Assembly: GCA_013433145.1 (NCBI GenBank)
Contig: CM024185.1
Coordinates: 2,244,501-2,308,500 of the forward strand
Reading direction: 5' to 3'
Source: Ascaris suum
Lineage: Eukaryota; Nematoda; Chromadorea; Rhabditida; Ascarididae
DNA length: 64,000 bases
Made by a program: the position numbers and the translations under genes. The notes beneath the pieces are model-generated. The model made no database searches, had not been told where the DNA came from, and saw only the letters and a program-made list of their open reading frames with translations. Each line of letters opens with the position of its first letter. The first letter of the stretch is position 1. Positions 43,859-55,635 of the stretch are shown one piece after another.

Positions 43859-46800
43859 ATGGATCGAATAAAAACAATTTGTGTATTACCTGCCGCCGAT
43901 TCGAAAGTTCCCCATCGTGATATTAAGGACGAGTTGGAAAATTTCGCTATTTTCATCCAAAATAAAATCAATGAATATGAGAAGGTAATTTTTGAATTTT
44001 TAAATTGCTTAGTTGTGGAAGTAAATTTGCAAAATTTCTGCACTTCTTTCCGCTGAGTACTTCCTTAGATCAGTTTAACATATACAGTTTTCAAAAAAAA
44101 AGTATTCATATTGATGCTTATTGCAAATAAATTGCAATTTTGGGCTAAATGCAGCAGTCATGAAATCTGTGCATATGTAGGATATTGGCCAACATGTTGG
44201 GTACTGATAGCGGCTCATCCATTGTATTACCCTCTAACTTACTTTATTCTCGCAAAATATTATTATTGCTTACGTTTCTGCCCCTTTTCCCTCTTCCCTA
44301 CCAAATAAACTAAATTTCTTCCCTCTCCCTCCCATAAGCAACCAGAAGTGAACTGGAAGTACTTTTAAAATTACCAGCTATTTTCAGCTAAATGAAGCTA
44401 AATTGATGGATTAAATCATCGCGCACTAAGTAACGGTCGTTCCAAATTTGTTCGTTGCACTCTGCGTTTCCAAAGGAAATATGCCATATGATGCGTTATA
44501 AATTCAAATTCCTAAGTATCGAATACTAGTGTATTCGATCTTATACTTGCAAATTGACTTCATTATTCATTCTAACGTGATTAACATATTTTAGAACTTA
44601 TTGAATACTAATTTAATAGTGCAGCCTAAATTTAATGAGTATTCTTCGATCATTTTGGTCATTGCAATTTTCAATGAATTCTTTCCCATCGTATACTGCA
44701 ATAATTTTCGGGTAGTAGATGGCATATTCGGAAGCTTGTTATTCCAAAGTTGATATCTCGTAAGCTTCACATATTACTTAGAATCTCGAAACAATCTTCG
44801 AAGGAAAATTTTTCAATATACTATCTTTTGTTTTTATTGTTTTTTTTCAATTCAATATTTCAATCCCACTAGGGAATATCATTCGTTATTTAGTGTTGGC
44901 AAAAAAAAATCAATCAAAAAAAATGCTTTCACGTCGACTAAAAGAAAAAAAAATCATTCATTCCCATAAAGAACGAGGCGAAATTCTCATAATTCCTCAT
45001 TTAACAATTCTATTCACTTCACATATCCCTTAAACATATATATCTAAAAATTAACGTCATTAAATATATATATTTTAAAATATATATCCCTTAAATATAT
45101 GTATAAATATATCCCTTAAATATATATATATATATATTTTTCAAATTCGATGCATGTTAAAATCTCTCAAGTATATCGTCGGCATTCTAAGTTTATACAA
45201 AGGTAATTGCAAATAATTCAAAGCTGAAATATGAAAATATATTATCGCATTTCAATAGCATAGAACTATTTAAATTAATCTCACTCTTTTCTAATTACAC
45301 ATCAACGTGACGATCTCAGGTTTTTGAAGTTCTCTCGTTTAGTTTTCTTCCAAAAATATTTTAACTCAGTGGTTTAAAGCAAATTTGTGGGGCTCTATTT
45401 TAGGTTTTATGATCACTCATGATCTGCAATAACTTCAAGGCTATTAGGTTATAAGCTGCTAACGGTCATATTTTTATAGGAAAATTAAAATTGCGCCGAT
45501 AGTTGCAAAAAATGTTCCATATTGAGTGAACGTAAGCGATGTACCTTGTCGATTAGCCAAAATAACTGGAAAAGACCCCGAAAATTGAGCACTTTCAGAA
45601 GGTCACTTATGAAATTTTCTTTGAAATTCTCAATTCTTCTCATTTCCCTCAGTGGCTCTCCGCAATGTTTTCAATACTTTGCATTGGTTGCATATTTCTG
45701 ATTGCAAATCAATCACTGAAAATTTCCAAATTTGCTGCCGCATCGCTAAGGAAAGCAGAATGTCATTCTGGCTGGTGGCGTAGGGGGTACGGGAGTGGAA
45801 GGGAATCTTTATATAAATGTAAATGCATCGTGCTAACAAATATGCAGTAGCTACGAAGAGCGAGAACATTCTTGCACCTCCACAATTCAATACTGATGTT
45901 CTCAAGAGATGCTTTCCTATAATTCCCTTGCATTTCTCTTACTTTTTAAAGCTATATATCTGATTGTTACAGCTATTCTATGGCTGTATTTTCACACAAC
46001 GTTTATTATTTGACCCACTGAACATAACCGATCTCTATTCGTAAATTCACAGCGTTGAAGAAATGACCCAACATTGTTCTTTCCACATTAACGTTGAAGA
46101 ACTTCATATTCGTTTCCCAATTTCATGGATTCCGATGGAAGATAAAAAATTTATGCCGCCATTCAGTGGCATAAAATTCAAAGGCAAGATCGAACATGCC
46201 TTATCGCTTTAATAACGAGAACGCTGTCCATTTTCGTACAAAGCAGGCTTTAGGAAATCCGGGAATCGAACCAAAGAACACCCTGGTACCAAATTTTCGT
46301 TCCATATCGGCAGCTAAAATATAAGAAGAAATCAGCGGAGTTGGAAATCAGTAAGTGATTAAATTTTTTCCTCGACGATAAAGAATAACTTATGTGATTA
46401 TAGCGTATATTACGTTTTTTAGTTTGAACAGAAAAACGCAAGCATAGCTGCTGCATTGCATATTAGATCTTTCTAGGTAGAGCGAAAGAAATTTGATGAA
46501 TATTCTTTTTTTTTAAAGGCTATATCTAATACATCGGCCGTTGTGTTTACCGCAAATGTCTTACAAAATCGTGTCGCTTCCTGGGAATTTGCTGTGCAAC
46601 TAACGAAACTTTATGAGGTATTTGGCGTTCGTCGAAGCGATGAATTTGCCAAAAAACTAGATCATCTGCGTGACTCAGACGAAACTACCGATGAAATCAG
46701 TAAGCCATTTTATTCGGACTTAATCCTTTCCTGTCATTTTTTACTCCGTTTTTTGCCTACAATTGTGCGAATGTTTACTAGGGAGTGTTTACTTGTGAAA

Positions 46801-49800
46801 ATGAGACTTGCACAGCGTAACAAGACTCATCCGCCAATCTCCTTTATCCTCTCCCAACTAATTATGGAGAGACCGTTTTTCTCTCTCCCAACATCAAATC
46901 ATGCACCTCTCATCATACCGCAAAGATTGTTCCATACGATCTCATCCTTGTATTGCTCTCATCATGTCTTTAACCTCTCCCACTTCAATGCAAAACTAAA
47001 AATGTGGGTAAATCAACGCAATTTGTTTTTTACAGCCCCAAACAACTCCATCATGATTCACTTCTTAGCACGTTCAAAAATATCTAACTTTTTATTTCGA
47101 TTCCGGTGCTGTACGCGTTAATGGAAGCTCGATGAGGAAGCCTGTTGCTGCTCCCTTCTCGCATCATTAAAAGACATGCGAGATGGACCCATATTTATCT
47201 CATCGATCTCTTATCATTCACCGTTCTTTTCAGTCGTCGTGCTAGCACTATCCTACAGGTTGTGCAGATGAAATTCTTAGCGTTGAAGAAAGGTCGAAGA
47301 TGGGAAATCATGCTGCATAAAAGCGATTTTTATACTTCAAGAGAATAAAACTGAAAAAAGAATCTTTGTTTCTGGTTTAGTCGAGCGATTTTCATAAGTT
47401 TTTTCTAGATGAGTGAAGAGGGTGGGGGGGGGGGGGGGGGGGGGGAGGCAAACATTATAACTTAGTGGGCTTTTTAACGATCAATTCCACCTATATTAGA
47501 AAATGAGGTGATGATGAGGAAAATTTCTATGAAACTGCATGAAACTTAACTGCGTTTTCGACAAATGCTCTCATATGATCCGGATAGCTAATAAGAAGTT
47601 ATGAAGCTGTTAAGATGCTACAGTTTAAAAACATAATCAAAGCCTTTATATGGTGGTCACCTCCTAGAGGCGCAACTGTCGTAGTACCTTTAATAAGAAT
47701 GCTGTGATCCTCGATACGACACTTGTTTGATGACCTCGGCGAGAAATTTAGCTTCGTGACATTAATTCTGCGGCAGTTATGACTTAAAATTTGCCCGTGT
47801 TCAGCCCTATTTCGATAATGAAACAACATTGCTGGAAAAACTATCAATTGTCGTGATGATTCTTGAATTCTGTCGTTTTCAGAGAGTCTCATAGCAAAGG
47901 TTAGCAGTTTATTCGAACAGTGGGATCTTTTTCTCAAAAAGATCGATGGTGAACTCGAAAAAACTGTTGGGCCTCAGTCATTGCAGGACCTCACAAAACA
48001 TGACGGTAGGTGGTTTCTCCATATAGCTATCCTGATTATATTAGAATGCACTGATGCGAAGCGGATTTCAAGGCTGAAACACTGCCATAGAAAACTGAGC
48101 ATCTAACAAAACCTTAACGTCATGAATTCAGGTATAGGGGCGGTCTATATTAGCGGCGTTGACATGTTAAGTGAAATTTGAGCATTATCTTGATACTTAG
48201 TTCGGAGGAATCGAGTTAAAGAAAACGCATGCTTCATCTTTCGCAGTGTAAATTTTAGAACTTTTCGGTCTTGTAAGGAAATTAAAAGTTAGGTAATTTG
48301 TGATTCTCTTCACATATTCCCTTCATTATCGATTTTCCCACAAAATTCTAGAAATCACTCAGTGATTCTTTCAGAAGATAGCATATAACAATCAACTAAA
48401 ATAAAACGACTCGATTTTTTCAGCGTTTCACCTATCACTTCGCCATCGTCGTCATAGTTCTATCGCGCACAGCACACTGCAATCGTTCATCAAGGAAAGT
48501 GCTTATGATATGACATTGATAAGTGTTATTATATCGTTCAGTGCTCCTGAATCGGCCGATCATACGGTGCATATATATGAAAATTTGGCAGAATTTCAGA
48601 AATATGGTTGCGATGTATTGATGCTCATAAAAGAGGATGTTGGAACCGGTAAATTATTGCAATATTGCACCTGCTTATCATTCTGAACTTTTATATTCCT
48701 GTATGAGGATTATTTCTCATGCAAGTGTGAAGATTTCTAGACGATCCTTATGTCGCCGTTGATGGAATTTCGTCTTTCGAGTTATAAGAAAATGAAATCA
48801 CTCCTTGAGGACGATCACTATTGTATCCTTGCTACATCCAAATCATCAATTTTCCATTTAAGCTCATATTTTTTCCATTGTTTTCACTATATTTAACTCA
48901 CGCTAAAATCATTCCGTGTTTTCCTGTCTCTATACGACTTACAATCGTCCAAAATTGCTCTCTTTTTGTTATTTTACAACGCATTTTAAGAGAGCATACA
49001 TGATTCGCATAACGCTAGCCGTACTCTTGCCTATATTTTAGAAAGCTCTTAAAAGAAAAAATTTTGAGAATTTTAGAGATAATTACTCAAACGGATTTGC
49101 ATGTTTTAAGAAACTTATTTCATAGATTTGAGACTAAATTCTCCTCATGTTTTAATATCTCATTGACATTTTAATGCTTTCAAATGCACTAATTCCATGT
49201 TTCGTGTTGAGATCTCTACGAGATATCCATAACGAATAAATTTTCGCATACAAGGAAGCATGCGTCAAGAATAAAGTCTATTATTAATTCATCGTGAATT
49301 GTTTAATCTAATCGCTACGGTCAATTTTAGGTGGAGGCTTCCTTAAAATTGTTGGCGTTCCTTTTCGCCAACTTATGGGCGAAGAAGAAGCGCTCAATCG
49401 ATTGTTGCAGCATAGGCAATCGGCGCTATCATTAGCCGGCTCAAAAATGGTGCATATGGTATGATTCAAGTGTTGGGTATACCTTTCAATAAGATCGCAT
49501 ATATCGGAAATCAAGCCTATAAATGACCTCTCACTAGCGTTCCGAAGGAGAGGTGGGAAATACCCACATTATCGGGTCACTTCTTTCAAGAAATATTCGT
49601 AATGACATTCCCTCTTGCACTGAAAAAGTACTTAATATTAAATTATTCTTACTTAATATGAAAATATCCTTACCTCTGTCAATGAAATAAAACATTTTCC
49701 ACTGTTCTTCACATATTCAGCGTTTTTCTTCGGCTCATGAAAGAGAGTATTCAATACTCAATATTCATTGGTAAATCTTAAATGTATTAGTGGGTATGGT

Positions 49801-51798
49801 CGCTTGACCCCTCTTTTTTTTGGTTACATTATATCCCATAATGATAAAAAAATTGGCATATCTGATTTTCATTGCTTTATTTCACACTAGTTTTTTTCAT
49901 AATTTTCCAGGTAGCTCAAATGCTTTGTTGTGCGTTTTTTTAATTTAATATCTTGTAGTGATGCCATATTTATTTGTATTTATATGCGCCATGTATGTCC
50001 GTCCATCTATATGTGCGGTATTATCAAGAAGGGAGCCAATGAAACTATAGTTAAAAAATTTAATGAGTATAACTTTCAACTTACGATTACCTCTTACATC
50101 GTATTCACCTTCATCGATCAGTCTTGAAGACGTCTAGAGATGTTCAAGTGCCAGAAAATTTGCGATCAATTTACAACTAGGCAACATTCGTTCTGCACCG
50201 ATCGGATCATAGAAAAGCGACTCACTTATGGAAAGTCCGTGTGGCAATCAATTAGCTAAAAATATTGAGAGTACTATTTTGTACATATTTACCCTTTGTT
50301 ATGAGCGTGTGAAAATGATTCGTCATATGAGTGGAACATAGAAACGCATATCATAGCAATATATTTTCCCATAGTTCTTCTTTTTTAAAAAGAGATCTTC
50401 GTTTCTGCTGATAAATCGTTGTGAATAAACAATCTTTATTTTGAAAAGTTATTCGCATTTTTAGTATAAATAACTCGAAGAGATAGCCTCATATCGAGAA
50501 ACTTTTTGCTCATTTTCTGAATAAATCGTTGTTGAATTTGTTTGTCGCTTTATATTGTTGAATTTTCAACGCTACGCTTGATTTATATGGCCTCAAACAT
50601 CGTTCAAAGTATTAACTTTCAACGAGCAACCTCTCGTAGCTTGTGAAGAATTAGATAAAACTAGTGAGCATCCAGGACTTATTAGTGTTTCCACTTCATA
50701 CGAAGTAGCAGTTTGCAGAGATAGACTCTTAGAGTTAACGAGATGGAATGTGGAGAATTCCTACATATGGAATTGAAATAGTTTCGGCAAAGTTGTCTAT
50801 TAATCGCTTTCGCTTTATCAATTCTCTCATTTGCAAATAGAATCTAAATTGGTGGAAATTTTTGTCGACAATTGCTAGCCATATGTTATAAATTTCAAAA
50901 TTATTGTGCAAGTATATTGCAGTTCACCGAAATCATCTGCAATGATCAAACATTGGCGATATCAGATGATGCGAACGCAATGCAAAAAGCGATACCTGTT
51001 AATCAAACAACATCTGGAGGTAGTACTATTTTAGTGGATAAAATGGGACGTGTCTTATATTCGTACACTGGAAGAGACAACGCCGACTGGCCGGATGTTG
51101 CTATACTCCTCGAAAATGCAAGTTTTACTCTATTATGAGGAGGTTTTGAAACGAATGTGACCATATTTTCCATTGTCAATTATAGATTTGTGTTAATGCA
51201 CATTATACGACGGTTAAGCTCTCATATTCATTAGTGACAGACTGTGGGAGTTGAACAGATGCGCTCCTGACCTCGTAGTGCGAGTGTCAAGTGAACAGCA
51301 CAGCACAATGTGCTTGTAAATGCTTGCCGGTTGTGCCCTTCGCCTCTAGTCTCAGGCTACATGAAATTATTTGATGTCCGCTGAATTTCAACGATAGTTA
51401 AACAATGTATAGGGGAGCCAGAATTTCCATACTATTCCTTACTAACTCATATGTATATGGTGTAGGATACTTTACGTGGGGCAATTTGGTAGACCACCCA
51501 AAATGCTTACCTATGCTATACAGTTGGAGGTAGCACTTATTTCCACTTCGAAGAATTTCTTTTTTTAATAAAAATAAAAGTGTGGCTAATCAAGAGCGTA
51601 AAAATTTTGCGAGAAAAATCCCTTTAGCGATAATTTCATTCATTTTTATTTCAGGTGCGAAATCACAGCAGCGTTCAACAAAATAGTGCGAAGAAATCTC
51701 CGAGGTCGCAGTATGAGAATGATCAGAAAAATGAAGTCAAAAGAAATAAAACTGAATTAATCGAAATATCAAAAGCGAAATGTTGTGCTATTTTATGA
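43859..51798 (+). CDS. Peroxiredoxin-like (PRXL2/AAED1-type) thioredoxin-fold protein with CAAX tail
   Basis: Exons: 43859-43984, 46519-46699, 47883-48005, 48424-48648, 49331-49458, 50923-51117, 51655-51798; every junction keeps frame; 373 residues. Residues 1 to about 145 are predicted helical (NKINEYEK, VSSLFEQWDLFLKKID) with no family I can name. The rest resembles AhpC/TSA-2 thioredoxin folds: a strand ISVIISFSAP, a helix with NLAEFQKYG, a strand CDVLMLIKED, IVGVPFRQLMGEEEALNRLL matching the family's acceptor-loop region, and GGSTILVDKMGRVLYSYTG with DNADWPDVAILLEN like the C-terminal strand and helix. The catalytic cysteine position reads SAPESADH, so peroxidase activity is unlikely. The last exon is basic and ends KAKCCAIL, a CAAX motif whose final Leu favours geranylgeranylation. 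The start is uncertain: an acceptor at 43822 keeps the frame open and allows further 5' exons. Without the last splice, exon 6 runs to a stop at 51138. Confidence 0.7.
45109..45137. repeat. AT-rich tract with TATATAT units
   Basis: From about 45030 to 45137 the motif CCCTTAAATATATAT recurs in degenerate form three times and ends in a short (TA)n. Confidence 0.6.
47424..47445 (+). repeat. Poly-G run (about 22 nt) in intron 2 of the thioredoxin-fold gene
   Basis: The longest G homopolymer of the window, in otherwise AT-rich intronic sequence. Its true length is likely uncertain because such runs are error-prone. Confidence 0.9.
51655..51798 (+). other. Terminal exon coding a polybasic CAAX tail
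   Basis: TTTTTATTTCAG precedes a 47-codon frame in phase 0, rich in Lys, Arg, Gln and Asn and ending SKAKCCAIL then TGA. The intron before it uses a GC donor (AAAT then GCAAGT at 51118), the best-matching form of GC site. The exon joins in frame to ILLEN of the thioredoxin fold. The motif predicts membrane attachment by a prenyl group at the first Cys of CAIL, with the Cys before it a possible palmitoylation site. This is a prediction from motif and phase only. Confidence 0.6.
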
Positions 51799-53471
51799 GA
51801 ATAAAAAATTCCAGAAAAGCTCAATGGAGATCGAAGATTCACTTTAGTTGCTAAATAAAGGATAATATAGCAGCAGATGCTTTTAGTGGTTGAGGCCTTT
51901 TTTGAGATGCTTTCTGAGGAAGGTCTTCCTCTTTAAGTATTATAGGGCATTTGATCCCGTTCATAAATGATGTTAACTTAGAGCATCTAATGGGAGATTG
52001 AAGAATTATTCGATGTAAAGGAGAACGCAAAGAGAGTCGAACTGTACCGTTCCCCTCTCATCCAAGAGGGCCTTCGTCATTACTTTGAAATAAGAGGAAA
52101 TAACTAAAATATATTCAAAATTTAAAGACATAGACAAAAAAGAACTGAGAAATAACATCATAGTCACTTATCACTAAGTGAGAATGTACATCATGTCGTG
52201 TTTTGGACGCTAAAGAATAGAGGAAATAACAAACTATGACGCGACAAGCAGGTAGTACAAACGAACTAAATCCTTCATGAATCCATGATGCATATTTGGA
52301 TCTGATCGTTTAAAGCCGCTAATGCTAACAGACTGCACAATTCGATAACCAAATATGAAAATGTATGCAAATATCTATTTTGCACCATTCAGTTCATTTT
52401 CTTAAAACTTTTCGTTGTCTTTTCGTTGTACTTCGGTTTCCTATGTGAATACTAACTTTTGCCATACAGCCATATAACCTTATTTGTGAGCTGAAAATCG
52501 TATTTAAATTGGTGCCATCCAAGAGATATAAACTCTGCAATTAGCTCAAATACTGCCACGACCATGACGTCCCCCCCCCCCCCGCCCCCAAATCAAATAC
52601 CATCACCTAGCAATTAAGACCTTCTGCTTGATTGAACAAATTGGATTGAACTCCTGTAGAACACTACGACCATCGTTTCACCATTGATTAACATTCCAAC
52701 ATATTTTCCATCACATCTTATGGCCAATCTACTGCAATTACAACTGTCGAAGGCCCAATTATCGTGCAGTCAGATAGTCAAAATCGAGTACACGGTCATC
52801 TGGAAAATCCGCCCACTCAGTTGGCGCAATGTGAAAACTTATAAGCGTGTGAATTTCGAAAAGAAACCTTCAAGTTTTATGCAATGGGGGAAGAGGGTTT
52901 TGTGAATTGCGAACTAAATTTTATACGAATTTGGGGTTTTTCAGGTTTTTGCAATGAGTTTCAATTGATGAGTACCAATTATTTTACAAGAGTTTCACAA
53001 CTTACCTTCTATTATAACATGATTGAAATGATCTATTGATTGATTGATTATGAATTTGTTGTATTATGCGGAACAAACGTTTACTTATACAAAAATCTTT
53101 CAACTGTTTTTTTTCACTAAATAAAATGGAAAACATTGGTGGTCAACTCAACCAAATACTGTTAAAAGGAAGGAAATCCAAGTTTTACAACATGAAAGAG
53201 AACGGTGGTGAATTCGAAACTAAAGTTGAACGATTCGGAAATACCGATTACAAAAAATCGAGAAAATTTCTATGCAATAAATTTGAATCACGAGTACGAA
53301 TTTCTCGCGAGACGTCCAATAAATCATATTTTGCTAAGTTCCTTGAATATAATTCGATCATATAACATAAATCGGTGGGGGTTTACAATGTAGCACAAAG
53401 AATAGTCGTGGAAGCGAGAAGGGGAAGTGGGGGGAGGGGGGGGGTGGTGGAGTGTGCTATTGAATTCCGAT

Positions 53472-53585
53472 TCTTGGAGCGTTTTTCATCAAAAAATAGC
53501 ATATCTAAGGAGCGTTTATGATCATTATATTCTTGGAGCCTTCATGACCGTAAAAGAAGACCATATTTCTTGGAGCGTTCATAAT
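53472..53585 (+). repeat. Four degenerate TCTTGGAGCGTTYATGA units
   Basis: Related units start at 53472, 53504, 53531 and 53568, at spacings of 32, 27 and 37 nt. Confidence 0.6.
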
Positions 53586-55020
53586 TTAGCCAAGAGATTT
53601 TTGAAATATTATAAACTTCATGAGGATGCATTTCTCAAAGCACTCTCATAGATTTAATATATCATCCAACGGTCACGTGTAAAATGTTTTTTACTGTTAC
53701 CACTTTTTTTCTTTATTTTTCGTAACTACTTTTTTCTACACAATTACCGAAACATCAAGTGTAATGCTAAAGTTGAAAAGTTTCATATATTTTCGTCCAT
53801 AAAGGAGTACTCAAAAATTTCGCTGCCCGAAAAATCAACGATGCACCGATAAGTCATCAGAAATATTTAACTTTCAATTGGCCTGCAAAGACTTCTGGAA
53901 TTCTTCCAGGAGACTTACAGAAATTCCAAGAAAAAAAAATTACATTGAATTTTTTTGTCATTACAAACAGCCTGCAACGCTTCGATCGCATAAACGCTGC
54001 AAATATATCGCATAATTCAATTATCTTTGAAAAAAAAAAGCAGTATTCTTTATTAGAATCTGCATCCGCAACGTTGAACTGCAAGGGATAAATCTGATTA
54101 GCGATTATCTGATTTGTTGAATTGTCCAATTTTACGAGTGAGCGACTAAATGAGCGAACAGTTTTACCTAATGACGAACAAGAAAATATAGAACTTGAAC
54201 GATTGAGAATCGCGATGGCTATTTTAAGCATTTTTCAAGTTTTTATTTTCCATCGTTCTAATAAGCGTGTGACGCAACAAATGAAGAAAATAAGGCGTTT
54301 GTAATGCATTGAAATCAAATGCTAACATTTCATATCACTTATCAGTGCAAGCATTCCTGATTTGTAATATGGCATCGCTATCGTCAAACAACTTGCTCAC
54401 CCTCTTAAATAAGCGTTCGCTCATCGCTAGCGAACAGAGACATTCTATTTCGTAGAGCTCAACCACTGCTTATAATACTCATATTTTCCTGAAATATTTT
54501 TTTCATTCCTTCTTATTTGTTTTTTTTTTTGCATTTCGAGGGATTTTTATTCACAACATTTTCGATGGAACTACCTTATTTGTACCTATCTATTGCATCG
54601 TAGTTTCAAGAATAAGTCCATTGAGGCAATGGTTACGGCAAATGTTGAGTGTATTTTATCTGCATTTCATGTTCACATCCATCCACTTGAAAAGTATTAG
54701 CGACATTTTATATGTGCCTCTAAATTTGCATGATTTCATAAGCAATCACAGGAAAATACGTTGAAAAAGCGAATCTGTTGTCGGAGATTTGCACGCTATA
54801 AGTTGAGGTTGTTTGCTGACAGTTCACGATGCTGGTTGGTCGATAGACGGAACCGCTAAAGGCATATATCAAAAGCATGTTTATCTCGGGGATTTCTCTA
54901 CCTATTTTCTACTCTAGTGGATGTAAAATACGATTCTATTGGTATTCATAGCAACTCATAATTTAAAAAAAAAAAAAACGCAAAAAATAAATATTTGCTA
55001 GTAGTTTCACGAAATCGAGC

Positions 55021-55635
55021 GACGAATTCTTCATTTCCATGAAATTTTTCCTTAATTGGAAGGAAATCCTTATCATCCCATTCCCAACATTGAGCTTTGT
55101 GATTTTTGATGTCGTTTTCTCCGATCCGTTAATGCGATTGAGATCGTCCCAGAATAATGCAGCTAGCATAAAAGTAAATGGCAAACATAACAGAACATAT
55201 TAAAAAAACCGAACATATAAAGTTTATATGAATTATTTGTTTAACAATGATCCGCATGAATGCATTTAAAAAATATTCGACCAATAACTTCAGAATAACT
55301 TCAGAATGATAACTTATTAAAACTTTCGTTCGTTTTGTTAATATTTCTAGAAGCTTTTTCTCGAGAACCTTCTAACTACAGAGATTGATATTTCTATTCT
55401 ATCTATCAAATTACTTCATTTTCTCTTATTGTACTCTCATATTCTCATAATCTTTTCAAAAAAAAAACACGAGAATGATCGTATTTAGATGAATGCTCGT
55501 CGTCCATAACAAGTGTTAGCTGTAACAAAGGAATGTGTTATAATTGCTATTGTAATTTTTCGGTTTGGCACTTACTATACTCTGCAATCACAGCTCTATG
55601 ATGTTAAGGTGTTTAACAATCACTCAATTTGCAAA
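55021..55635 (+). repeat. Diverged ~0.6 kb direct repeat, left copy
   Basis: Collinear with 58970-59570 over its whole length. Shared islands include TTTGATTTTTGATGT, CTAGCATAAAA with TAAATGGCA, ACATATAAA, TGATCCGC, ATAATCTTTT and AACGAATGTGTTA-like sequence. Many substitutions and small indels separate the copies, so the duplication is old. Confidence 0.75.

Noticed and set aside
46255..46275. GGTTCGATTCCCGG-like string on the minus strand, reminiscent of a tRNA T-arm
   Set aside because: The five-base stems around TTCGATT do not pair and no acceptor stem or anticodon arm can be built.
46700..47121. Continuation of the open frame beyond thioredoxin-fold exon 2
   Set aside because: A good donor (ATCA then GTAAGC) ends the exon at 46699, and the sequence after it loses protein-like composition.
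53066..53365. Lys/Asn-rich 99-residue plus-strand frame
   Set aside because: Composition is what AT-rich random sequence gives, and another frame overlaps it.
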